From contig NZ_FNXY01000001.1 of assembly GCF_900108855.1 (NCBI RefSeq), forward strand, positions 930,001-994,000: a stretch of DNA of 64,000 nucleotides, given 5' to 3'. Source of the stretch: Dyadobacter koreensis (GTDB lineage Bacteria > Bacteroidota > Bacteroidia > Cytophagales > Spirosomataceae). Made by a program: the position numbers and the translations under genes. Under the pieces are notes generated by a model, which was not told the origin of the DNA, did no database searches, and saw only the letters and a program-made list of their open reading frames with translations. This document shows, in pieces, positions 37,629 through 45,178 of the stretch. Position 1 is the first letter of the stretch. Each line of letters starts with the position of its first letter.

Positions 37629-37736
37629 TCAACAGACTTTACAAACCTGACAACAGTGCGGCAATGTCAGGCTTATTTGTGAAACCACTTGCAAGTAATG
37701 CGATTTCTGTGAAAGGAGTAAAGAATCAGGAATCAT
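37629..37736 (-). CDS. Cysteine leader peptide C (35 aa, ends CCQVCKVC)
   Basis: ATG at 37736, stop at 37629. It begins MIPDSLLLSQKSHYLQ and ends LPHCCQVCKVC-stop: four TGT codons in the last eight. It starts 56 nt downstream of operator C, nearly the same distance as in leaders A (57) and D (53). SusC begins 226 nt later. A metal-binding CCxxC-type function cannot be excluded, but the shared placement argues for a leader peptide. Confidence 0.6.
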   Translation of the reverse strand: MIPDSLLLSQKSHYLQVVSQISLTLPHCCQVCKVC

Positions 37737-37791
37737 AGTTCTGTGACTGGGTTGATTTTTATTCTTATAATATCAATTAGAATCGATATTA

Positions 37792-37840
37792 GTCTATATA
37801 TTTAATAGACAAAGTAAGTTTATATTCATGAATTTGCCAA
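37792..37840 (-). promoter_or_regulatory. Sulfur-island promoter C with operator
   Basis: Minus strand: TTGG (37837-37840), 20-nt spacer, TACTTTG (37810-37816), perfect arms GTCTAT-N7-ATAGAC (37792-37810). It drives leader C and the SusC-SusD-three-sulfatase operon. It lies just beyond the end of the promoter-D transcription unit (stop 37977). Confidence 0.8.
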
Positions 37841-37976
37841 GGAAATTAATTAGAATTTAAATTGTTTAATGAACTAATAATCAGAACTTTAATCGACATT
37901 CAATTCTCTTTCAAATTTAATAGCAGAGCAAGTTGTAATTACAATTTGCCCCAGCTTCCTCTTTTGAATCCCATCA

Positions 37977-39623
37977 CTAAGGATTAAAACTTGGCTCAAA
38001 ACCTTTCCCTTTGCCAATCTCTTTCCAATCCTCAACTTCGACGCTTTTTGCCCATGCGTCATATAAAGTTTTCAATTCATCCGCGATCTGCTGATTTTGT
38101 GCAATGATATTGTTCGTCTCTCCCCTGTCTGATTCTATATCATACAGTTCCCATCGGTCATTCCGGACAGAGACCAGTTTCCACTTTCCTTTTCTGACAG
38201 CTTTATTACCAGCTCTTTCCCAGAAAATTGGTTTCGCACGACTCCAATCTTTACCGAATAAAAGCGGAACCAAACTTTCTCCGGCCAAAGGCTTAATAAT
38301 ATTTCCGTTGTAATTCTGTGGATATTTTGCACCTGCAAGTTCATACAACGTTGGCGCGATGTCTATTAAATGCGCAGTTCCGTCAACTAATCCGCCGGCA
38401 GTGATTTTCGAAGGGAATCTGGCAATAAAAGGACTGCTGATTCCACCTTCATACTGAAAACCTTTAAAAGATTTCAGCGGCGTATTTGACGCGTATGCCC
38501 AGTTTCGCGTGTAAGAATCATAAGATCCGGCAGTGCCAACCGGGCCCCAGTTTCGGGCAGCGCGCCCACCGAATCCGTGTGCAACATCCTCACCGGCAGC
38601 GCCATTGTCTGAAATAAATAAAATTATTGTATTGTCCAGCTGACCGGATTCACGGAGATGTTCAACCACCCGACCGATATTCTGATCCAGATTATCTACC
38701 TGAGCCGCATACACCTCCATCTTTCTCGCCCATAATTTTTGTTCATCGTAAGTGAGGCTGTTCCAGGCCGGAAGATCGCTGTTTTTAACACTGATCTTCT
38801 GATCTTTTCCCAGAATATTCAGTTCCTGCTGACGTTTAAAGCGAAGAATACGAAGCGAATCCCAGCCGATATCATATTTTCCTTCATATTTTTTAATATC
38901 CTGAGGTAAAGCCTGCAAGGGCCAATGCGGCGAAGTATATGCAAGATATAAGAAAAACGGCTTCTTCTCTTCACGCTGATCCTTCAAAAATCCAATGGCA
39001 TTTTTTGTAATTTCATCGGTGTAGTAGAAATTATCTTCGTCGTCCGGATGAACAATTTTATCGTCTTTTACAAAAAAACTGCGTTTGTTCTTCGGCAATT
39101 GTTTGATCACGAAATAATCACTAGCACCACCGATATTGCCATATGAATGTTGAAAACCACGTTTTCTCGGCCATTGGGTTGTGCTGTCGTCGCCCACATG
39201 CCACTTACCTGAAAGCAGCGTGCTGTAACCGGCGTCTTTCAAAACTTCCGCAAGCGAAACTGTTTGCTTGCTGAGATAACCCTGATAAGCCGGAGTTCCC
39301 AGATTGATATTAAAATAACCCATCCCGGCGGTATGCTGATATTGACCGCTAAGCAGTGACGCACGGGTTGGAGCGCAGATTGCATTGTTGTAAAACTGTC
39401 GGAGGCGAAATCCTTCATGGGCAAGCTTGTCCAAGTTCGGTGTCTGGATTTCAGAACCATAACTTCCTATATCTGAAAAACCGAGATCGTCTGCAAGGAT
39501 TAAAACGATGTTTGGTTTTGTTGCGGCAGTTACTTCCTTAATCTTCTTTTTCTGAGAAAAAGCCGGCCATGCGACGATAAGTGTAAAGGCAAAAATTTTG
39601 AATAATTGCGTGGTTGTCTTCAA
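37977..39623 (-). CDS. Arylsulfatase
   Basis: 548 aa with signal peptide (IFAFTLIVAWPAFSQ). Motifs: IVLILADDLGFSDIGSYGSE, CAPTR with C83 as formylglycine site, SGKWHVGDD, FISDNGAAGEDVAHG and QYEGGISSPFIARFP. Closest in layout to the sulfatases at 31018 and 62015. It is 79 nt downstream of the hydroxylase and should be co-transcribed with it from promoter D. Confidence 0.93.
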   Translation of the reverse strand: MKTTTQLFKIFAFTLIVAWPAFSQKKKIKEVTAATKPNIVLILADDLGFSDIGSYGSEIQTPNLDKLAHEGFRLRQFYNNAICAPTRASLLSGQYQHTAGMGYFNINLGTPAYQGYLSKQTVSLAEVLKDAGYSTLLSGKWHVGDDSTTQWPRKRGFQHSYGNIGGASDYFVIKQLPKNKRSFFVKDDKIVHPDDEDNFYYTDEITKNAIGFLKDQREEKKPFFLYLAYTSPHWPLQALPQDIKKYEGKYDIGWDSLRILRFKRQQELNILGKDQKISVKNSDLPAWNSLTYDEQKLWARKMEVYAAQVDNLDQNIGRVVEHLRESGQLDNTIILFISDNGAAGEDVAHGFGGRAARNWGPVGTAGSYDSYTRNWAYASNTPLKSFKGFQYEGGISSPFIARFPSKITAGGLVDGTAHLIDIAPTLYELAGAKYPQNYNGNIIKPLAGESLVPLLFGKDWSRAKPIFWERAGNKAVRKGKWKLVSVRNDRWELYDIESDRGETNNIIAQNQQIADELKTLYDAWAKSVEVEDWKEIGKGKGFEPSFNP

Positions 39624-39702
39624 AGCAAAAGGTGCTTAAAATTTGATTTTTATTTTAATATAAAGTAGACCCAAGACTCCGAGAACCTCAGGTCTTTTCT
39701 TA

Positions 39703-40770
39703 TTAACTGGCAACCCGGGTTTCCAGATTCAAAGGCTCAACAATCGTTTCATGTACTGCATCGCCGACCATCGGACCGTCAGCAGAAAGTTCGCTGCCTT
39801 GTTTTTTTGATTTTATGATAGGCCAGAGAAACTGTGCATACCATTCTTCCTCCATGTAATGTTTTATTCCAAAGGAAGTTGGATATTTTCTGGTGATAAT
39901 TCCAGTTCCGAAAATTACGTCCCAAAGAAAAAACATGTTTCCAAAATTCCCTTTGTAGTACCCCACGCCATCATCTGTTGAATCCGCGTGATGTGCATGG
40001 TGTGTCGCAGGCGTTGAAATAAAACGTTCCAGCACCCAGGCAACCGGATGAAGCCATTTGATTTGATAAAAAGGCTTATCCCATGGAATACTTGAATGTG
40101 CACCTGTGGTAATAAACGACTTGATTACTTTAACAAACAAGGCTGCATAACCCAAACCAACGTAAGTCAGCGCGGCAGTCAGATACGTTTGCGAAAAGAA
40201 TATGGTGTAGATTATATTCTGACGGCTCGCCATAGCCATTCCCATATAATTAGCACTGTGGTGCGTGCGATGAAAACGCCATAACCAAGGAAGTTGGTGG
40301 TGCAGACGATGATACCAATACTGCGTCAGATCGTCAGCAACCGCGATGATAACAAACGCCCACCAAAACGGAACCCATGAGAAAATATCTTTTCCTGCCG
40401 GTAAAATCTGCGGAAGAAGCTGCAAACTAAAATAGGTAACTACCGGACGGACGATAATCTTCGGCACAACGAAACAAGTGATGTCGAGCAAACTTTCGTT
40501 CTTGGTCCATTTATTCTCATATAATCCGGCAATGAATTCGATTACGCCAATGACGAGAACGATGACCGGCAATCCCCAGGAACTAAGATTTTTAAAAATA
40601 CCTTCCAGAAATTGAGGTACTTTAAAAGGCAATTCGTTGCTTCCCTGCCAGGGTTTGTATCCTGTGAGGTGAAATGCGGCAAACATCAGAATAATGGGAA
40701 GCAGGTAAAGTACGATACTTATTGATGCATCGCGCTTGATTTTTTGCGTGATTTCCTTTTCAACTTTCAT
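39703..40770 (-). CDS. Sterol desaturase / fatty acid hydroxylase family membrane enzyme
   Basis: 355 aa from the start at 40770 (an ATG-less extension to 40794 is less likely). Four or more membrane segments. The di-iron histidine clusters are present: HRLHH (WYHRLHHQLPW), HRTHHSANYMG and HHAHH. Family members hydroxylate or desaturate lipid chains at a membrane. Its place behind a sulfur-type promoter and before an arylsulfatase hints at sulfated or sulfonated lipids; Bacteroidota make sulfonolipids, but that link is speculation. Confidence 0.88.
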   Translation of the reverse strand: MKVEKEITQKIKRDASISIVLYLLPIILMFAAFHLTGYKPWQGSNELPFKVPQFLEGIFKNLSSWGLPVIVLVIGVIEFIAGLYENKWTKNESLLDITCFVVPKIIVRPVVTYFSLQLLPQILPAGKDIFSWVPFWWAFVIIAVADDLTQYWYHRLHHQLPWLWRFHRTHHSANYMGMAMASRQNIIYTIFFSQTYLTAALTYVGLGYAALFVKVIKSFITTGAHSSIPWDKPFYQIKWLHPVAWVLERFISTPATHHAHHADSTDDGVGYYKGNFGNMFFLWDVIFGTGIITRKYPTSFGIKHYMEEEWYAQFLWPIIKSKKQGSELSADGPMVGDAVHETIVEPLNLETRVAS

Positions 40771-40803
40771 AACAAAACGGATTGGTTTTAACAATAGTCT
40801 AAC

Positions 40804-40923
40804 CTAACTTATATAGGTATACGCAAGCCAGATTCCACCCGCAATCAGCGCAAAAGGAACCAGAGTAAGCAAAATGCCCACAGCAATTTTTTTGACAAGA
40901 AGAACAAGGTCATCGGTTGTCAT
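40804..40923 (-). CDS. Small single-span membrane protein (39 aa)
   Basis: ATG at 40923, stop at 40804, 33 nt before the hydroxylase start. A polar start (MTTDDLVLLVKKI) leads into one long hydrophobic helix (VGILLTLVPFALIAGGIWLA) and a short tail. Such miniproteins often sit next to membrane enzymes as subunits or stabilisers. No family recognised, but composition and position argue that it is real. Confidence 0.6.
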   Translation of the reverse strand: MTTDDLVLLVKKIAVGILLTLVPFALIAGGIWLAYTYIS

Positions 40924-40944
40924 AACAATATGAGATTATATGAA

Positions 40945-41051
40945 AAAACAGATACAGAAATATCCCTGGGACAGCTTGCCGTAAAGTTGCAAATTGACAA
41001 CCACCGAAAATCCGCACCTGAACGACATCACTGCCAACAGGGATATTTCTG
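40945..41051 (-). terminator. Long-stem attenuator-like terminator after leader peptide D
   Basis: A perfect 14-bp inverted repeat, CAGGGATATTTCTG (41038-41051) and CAGAAATATCCCTG (40955-40968), flanks 69 nt. Read on the minus strand the second arm is followed by TATCTGTTTTTTC, a six-T tract. It lies 30 nt after the stop of leader D and before the 39-aa gene, the right place for an attenuator of the hydroxylase/sulfatase unit. Confidence 0.6.
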
Positions 41052-41081
41052 GATTTTTATAAACCTGGGAACGAAAGAGGA

Positions 41082-41180
41082 TTACCTACAACAACAAAAC
41101 TCAGGGAAGAGCGGTTGAAGGTATACCACCTTGTTTGTCAAAGAAGACAAGCTAGAATCATGTAAAATAATCGCTTTCAT
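41082..41180 (-). CDS. Cysteine leader peptide D (32 aa, ends CCCR)
   Basis: ATG at 41180, stop at 41082. It begins MKAIILHDSSLSSLTNK and ends LFPEFCCCR-stop, with three TGT codons followed by AGG. It starts 53 nt after operator D. Downstream comes the attenuator-like repeat at 40955-41051. Its cysteine block at the very end matches leader A closely although the rest of the two peptides is unrelated, which points to selection on the cysteine codons. Confidence 0.65.
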   Translation of the reverse strand: MKAIILHDSSLSSLTNKVVYLQPLFPEFCCCR

Positions 41181-41232
41181 AAACGAATGATTTCTGGTTT
41201 AGATATGGCACAAGGGTGGTTCAAAGCCATTA

Positions 41233-41281
41233 GTCTATTAATTATATAGACAAAGTAAATTTAATGATTTCTAATAAACAA
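41233..41281 (-). promoter_or_regulatory. Sulfur-island promoter D with operator
   Basis: Minus strand: TTGT (41278-41281), 20-nt spacer, TACTTTG (41251-41257), perfect arms GTCTAT-N7-ATAGAC (41233-41251). It drives leader D, the small membrane protein, the hydroxylase and an arylsulfatase. Confidence 0.8.
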
Positions 41282-41561
41282 GCTTTTAAAAGAAAATTTA
41301 CAAAAAAACTATTTTATCAGCTTTCTTAACCCAAGAACTCAACACTGGAAGGACCCGCTTATTTTCAAATGACATGAAACCCGGGAAATAACTGCATTAA
41401 TTTCTTTCGGCATTCCACTGCACGGAAATCCGGAATTTTCGAACGGGCCACCAACAATGGTATTGTACCGTCGGTCAGGAAAATGGCCAATCCTGATTTT
41501 GGACTCCGGCCATGCTAACTGGCTGGGGCAAGCAGTAACTACGTAATAAAAACATTACGAA
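41282..41561. other. Intergenic stretch with an unexplained short open frame
   Basis: No gene recognised. On the plus strand a frame of about 57 codons is open near 41380-41545 (contains ISFGIPLHGNPEFSNG and LILDSGHANWLG) with no good start codon. It could be a gene relic; I cannot assign it. Confidence 0.3.
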
Positions 41562-41601
41562 AAAGGGCAGAAAAGATTTTATCAAATCCTTCCTGCCCTT
41601 T
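41562..41601 (-). terminator. Terminator after the NAD(P)-binding gene
   Basis: AAAGGGCAG...CTGCCCTTT stem, extended by AAGATTT/AAATCCTT with one mismatch. On the minus strand it ends in TTTTTCG. It lies about 50 nt after the stop at 41648. Confidence 0.7.
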
Positions 41602-41647
41602 GCCTCTTTTGGCTATTATCCTCGCTGTTTCCCTGAACTGATTCAGA

Positions 41648-42400
41648 TTAGGATTTAATTTGCTGATGACTGATCCATTCCTTGAACTTGATGTGGCCAA
41701 CTTTTAAATCGCCTTGCGGAACCAGCGCATAAGTTGGAATTCGAACACCAAAATATTCGGAATTATGATTGGTCACCACAGTTTCCGAACCACCCGTTTC
41801 TTTTACAAAGAACCCAACAAAATCACTCATTGTATGGCGCTCCGGACCAGCTATTTCTACCGTTCCGTTCGCCGGACCGGCAAGTGAAAGCGTTGAAATT
41901 AATTTAGCTACATCCTCTGCCGCAATTGGCTGAAAGGATATATCAGACACATGTATTTCATTTTCCTGCTTTGCTGCTCCTGTAATAACTGGCACAAATT
42001 CATAAAACTGAGTGCTGCGGATCACTGTATACGGTACACCAGATTCCTTTGTCAAATCCTCCTGTGCCTTTTTCGCTCGCATATAACCCATATCAATAAG
42101 GTCAGCGCCGACAATCGAAAGTACCAGGTGATGTTTCACTCCGGCTGTTTTCTCTGCTGCCAGAAGGTTTCGGCTGGAATTTGTAAAAAAATCGATTGCC
42201 ACAGAATCCTCCAGCGACGGTGAATTCGAAATATCAACCACAACTTCCGTTTCCTGTAATGCCTCCGCTAACCCCTCACCCGTTATAGTATTAATACCTG
42301 TGGATGGTGCTGCGGCTATAACGGTATGCCCAAGCTGACGAAGATTATCAGCTACTTTTGAACCTATAAATCCTGTCCCCCCGATAATTACGATTTTCAT
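41648..42400 (-). CDS. NmrA-like atypical SDR, NAD(P)-binding protein
   Basis: 250 aa. N-terminal nucleotide motif VIIGGTGFIGSKVADNLRQLG, then VVDISNSPS, VKHHLVLSIVGAD and the ESGVPYTVIRSTQFYEF stretch typical of NmrA/YwnB-like atypical SDRs. No classical YxxxK catalytic pair stands out. Such proteins act as redox sensors or reduce small ketones. It precedes, on the same strand, no obvious partner; the thioredoxin-reductase-like gene lies 236 nt upstream. Confidence 0.87.
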   Translation of the reverse strand: MKIVIIGGTGFIGSKVADNLRQLGHTVIAAAPSTGINTITGEGLAEALQETEVVVDISNSPSLEDSVAIDFFTNSSRNLLAAEKTAGVKHHLVLSIVGADLIDMGYMRAKKAQEDLTKESGVPYTVIRSTQFYEFVPVITGAAKQENEIHVSDISFQPIAAEDVAKLISTLSLAGPANGTVEIAGPERHTMSDFVGFFVKETGGSETVVTNHNSEYFGVRIPTYALVPQGDLKVGHIKFKEWISHQQIKS

Positions 42401-42636
42401 AATGTATTTAGTTAGCTATTCATAAATATGTTACTCCACAGCTACCCAAAAACCCTATTCCAAAAAATCAATAAACTCATAATCAGTAGATTAATATCAT
42501 AAACCCGGAAATAATTTTTATGTTTTTTCGGAGATCTCCAAAAAAACATCATTTTTATCCGAATATTTAAGAACAGATATCTCAGAAATATGGATGGAAT
42601 TTAAACTGGTAAAACAACAACCGCAAAGAAACATTT

Positions 42637-43542
42637 TCAATATTTATCTTCAATCAATTCTTTATTAATTGATGCTCCGGCCATAGTTCCGGCTGCCGTT
42701 GCCATGGCAACGGACCGAAACGGCGTTATAATATCTCCGGCTGCGTAAACTCCTTGCACGGAAGTTTTCTTAAAGTCATCAACCTTTAGATACCCCATAT
42801 CGTCAAAAATGCAGCCCAGCTTCACCGGTAGATCGGTATGTTGGGCGAAAGGAATTTTGGCATATAAGGCGTCCATCTCTTGAAAACTGCCATCCTTAAA
42901 AACTACCTTTTTAAGATATCCCCCGTCATGTATCAGCTCACTGATCTCCTTTTCTACGATTTTAAAGTCAGGATTTACGATTTTTTTAAATATGGCTTTA
43001 TCAAAAGTTGGTTTTCCGTTCGTAAATAAAGTCAACTTCTGTGTCCAGTTATCGATCAATTTTACAAATTCAAAAGCCATTTCATTGTTCACCAGAATGC
43101 CGGTATTTTGATTTTTATACTCATATCCATGGCAGTATGGGCAATGGATGACAGAAATCCCCCAGGATTCCGTAAACCCCGGAATGTTCGGCATGATATC
43201 CTTCACTCCGGTCGCCAACAGAATTTTCTTCGCAGAATACTGGTTTTTCTGAGCAGTAAGAATTGTAAAGTCATTATTTTTTCCTGATACTTCCACTGCC
43301 AGATCGTTTTCGAAACGAATGGTGGGATATGCCAAAACTTGCTTTCTGGCCAAAGCTGAAATGGCTGCAGGAGTTTCGCCATCCTGGGTCAGAAAGTTAT
43401 GCGAATGCGGAGTTTGTTCATTGCAAGGCTTTCCTGCATCAATAATCAGAACCTTACGGATTGCACGTCCCAAGGCCATAGCGGCCGACAAGCCTGCAAA
43501 ACTCCCGCCAATAATGATTACGTCGAAATTGTCATTTTCCAT
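42637..43542 (-). CDS. Thioredoxin-reductase-like FAD/NAD(P) oxidoreductase
   Basis: 301 aa. FAD motif VIIIGGSFAGLSAAMALGRA, redox-active CPYC (HCPYCHGYE, as in thioredoxin reductase CATC), second FAD motif GVYAAGDIITPFRSVAMA. The NADPH-binding region around the middle lacks a clear GxGxxA, as in ferredoxin/flavin-type relatives. Its start is preceded by a site shared with the TetR gene promoter (43577-43593), so TetR probably controls it. Confidence 0.86.
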   Translation of the reverse strand: MENDNFDVIIIGGSFAGLSAAMALGRAIRKVLIIDAGKPCNEQTPHSHNFLTQDGETPAAISALARKQVLAYPTIRFENDLAVEVSGKNNDFTILTAQKNQYSAKKILLATGVKDIMPNIPGFTESWGISVIHCPYCHGYEYKNQNTGILVNNEMAFEFVKLIDNWTQKLTLFTNGKPTFDKAIFKKIVNPDFKIVEKEISELIHDGGYLKKVVFKDGSFQEMDALYAKIPFAQHTDLPVKLGCIFDDMGYLKVDDFKKTSVQGVYAAGDIITPFRSVAMATAAGTMAGASINKELIEDKY

Positions 43543-43576
43543 AATAGATATTGTTTGTCACATAAATTATATTATT

Positions 43577-43593
43577 TTCTCATATTTGAGACA
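43577..43593. promoter_or_regulatory. Probable TetR operator in front of the oxidoreductase
   Basis: TTCTCATATTTGAGACA contains the dyad TCTCA-TATT-TGAGA and matches the site at 44199-44215 at 14 of 17 positions. It lies 35 nt upstream of the oxidoreductase start and after the TetR stop. Confidence 0.5.
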
Positions 43594-43610
43594 TATTAAA
43601 TCAAAAAATT

Positions 43611-44171
43611 TTACGCTAAAATTCCTCTGCTAAGCGAATGCCAGGAAAATTTCTTGATATTGGTCCTTGCAACATTTCCAGCTTTTTCTGAATTGATGGC
43701 CGCCGTTACAATCCCCGTCACCAGCATTTCTATCCATTCCATCGTTAAAGATGCATCCAGGAGTCCGGCATTTTTCAACTCATCCAAAGTACTCTTGAAT
43801 TTATTAAAGGTCCGGTCGTAATTTTTGCAATCATTATTATGCTGTGAATGACTATGGTGTTCATTGTTGTGCAAACGATGAAGAAATGAAAACTTTACAC
43901 CACAATCAATAGCGGCGTATAACATGTTTTCAAAGCGCTCCAGAGGATTTTCAAAATTGCTGTAAACCTCCTCCATAGCTTTCCTGCAACTTTCCTGCAT
44001 GGTATTCTGGCACGCATTTACAAGATCTTGTCTGTCGGCAAAATAGCGGTGTAAAGTTCGGCGGGTAACCTCTGCAACATCCGCAACATTTTCAAGAGGT
44101 GCAGAAAAATCTTCGTTAAAAATTGTGATCGCCGCGTCGATGATCTTTTGCTTCGTATCCTTCATAGGCAA
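43611..44171 (-). CDS. TetR/AcrR family transcriptional repressor
   Basis: 186 aa. N-terminal helix-turn-helix (KQKIIDAAITIFNEDFSAPLENVADVAEVTRRTLHRYFADRQDL shown only in part: VTRRTLHRYF) and a helical ligand domain containing an unusual histidine-rich loop (NNEHHSHSQHNN), which might bind metal. It is co-directional with the oxidoreductase 68 nt downstream. A duplicated operator before both genes suggests autoregulation plus control of the oxidoreductase. Confidence 0.9.
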   Translation of the reverse strand: MPMKDTKQKIIDAAITIFNEDFSAPLENVADVAEVTRRTLHRYFADRQDLVNACQNTMQESCRKAMEEVYSNFENPLERFENMLYAAIDCGVKFSFLHRLHNNEHHSHSQHNNDCKNYDRTFNKFKSTLDELKNAGLLDASLTMEWIEMLVTGIVTAAINSEKAGNVARTNIKKFSWHSLSRGILA

Positions 44172-44198
44172 TTATTTAAATACAAACCTAAGACATAT

Positions 44199-44215
44199 TT
44201 CTCAGATATGTGACA
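44199..44215. promoter_or_regulatory. Probable TetR operator in front of tetR itself
   Basis: TTCTCAGATATGTGACA, 14 of 17 identical to the site at 43577-43593, 27 nt upstream of the tetR start codon. Confidence 0.5.
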
Positions 44216-44301
44216 TTCTCTATACATTACAATTTTTAAGTTAGTTCCAACCAAAGGCGAAAGATTGTTGTCACTGCATTTATACCAACTACCTTTAGCT
44301 C

Positions 44302-44991
44302 ATGAAAACCAACTTTATCACATCAATTATTTTACTGTTTATTGTCAGCAGCTGTATCAAAGAAGATATCGACGTACCTCCAATTGTGTGCGATTGTCCT
44401 CCGCAGTCCCAGCTTATCGGAACTGACAGTATTATGACGGGTACTTATTTAGGAGTGCCGATTAATGGCGAAAGTGAAAAAGTTTACTCCTCGCTTCAAA
44501 AACTTGGCGATACACTTGACTTGAAATACATCAATATTGTTGGCAACATCTTCACAGATCTGATCATGCTGCAAGACCGCATTCCGCTCTATCAATCTAT
44601 TTTTCTTGATGAACAGAAAGGTACAGATACGGGGGTACAAATTTCGTTTACAGATAAACAAGTATCGAATATTTTCTTGAACAGCGGAAAAAATCTGGCG
44701 CAGTGGCCGTCAGGCAGCAACGCTGAAACTGCGATACGAAAAGGTGACGATGTAAATATTTTATACTCCAAACTGTTAAAAATAAAGCAGATAAGTGCTT
44801 ACCGAAATAAATTTGAGCGCATTTCGATGTTTACGAAAGACATGAAGACAAAATACGACCCGATTCTGAAAAATTCGCCTACCTGGTATTTTGCCTATAC
44901 TTTTGGGAATAAATTAATGGATGTTGTTCACATTGATTTTAAAGATGGCAAGGTAATTAAAATCAAAGTTCAGCATTATCAGCGCTATTGA
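44302..44991 (+). CDS. Lipoprotein of unknown function
   Basis: 229 aa. Signal peptide with lipobox (ILLFIVSSC), then a proline/cysteine-containing linker (PPIVCDCPPQSQ). The rest is a mixed alpha/beta soluble domain without any motif I recognise. It is followed by a good terminator, so it is a single-gene unit. Surface or periplasmic anchoring is expected. Confidence 0.8.
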   Translation: MKTNFITSIILLFIVSSCIKEDIDVPPIVCDCPPQSQLIGTDSIMTGTYLGVPINGESEKVYSSLQKLGDTLDLKYINIVGNIFTDLIMLQDRIPLYQSIFLDEQKGTDTGVQISFTDKQVSNIFLNSGKNLAQWPSGSNAETAIRKGDDVNILYSKLLKIKQISAYRNKFERISMFTKDMKTKYDPILKNSPTWYFAYTFGNKLMDVVHIDFKDGKVIKIKVQHYQRY

Positions 44992-45015
44992 TAAATAGTT
45001 ACTATCGCTTTAGCA

Positions 45016-45051
45016 AAAACCACAGGCCATTCGACTGACCTGTGGTTTTTT
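45016..45051 (+). terminator. Intrinsic terminator after the lipoprotein gene
   Basis: ACCACAGG and CCTGTGGT form an 8-bp stem followed by six T, 25 nt after the lipoprotein stop; A-rich sequence before it extends the pairing. Confidence 0.85.
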
Positions 45052-45178
45052 CATATAATATTGATAAACAGATAAATATTATGTGACAGGCCGATATAAA
45101 TCAGTATCTACCGCCTTTCAAAATGGTAGGAATTTTTACATTTCTGTCGCACTGGAAACATTTTAATTTATTTCAGCC

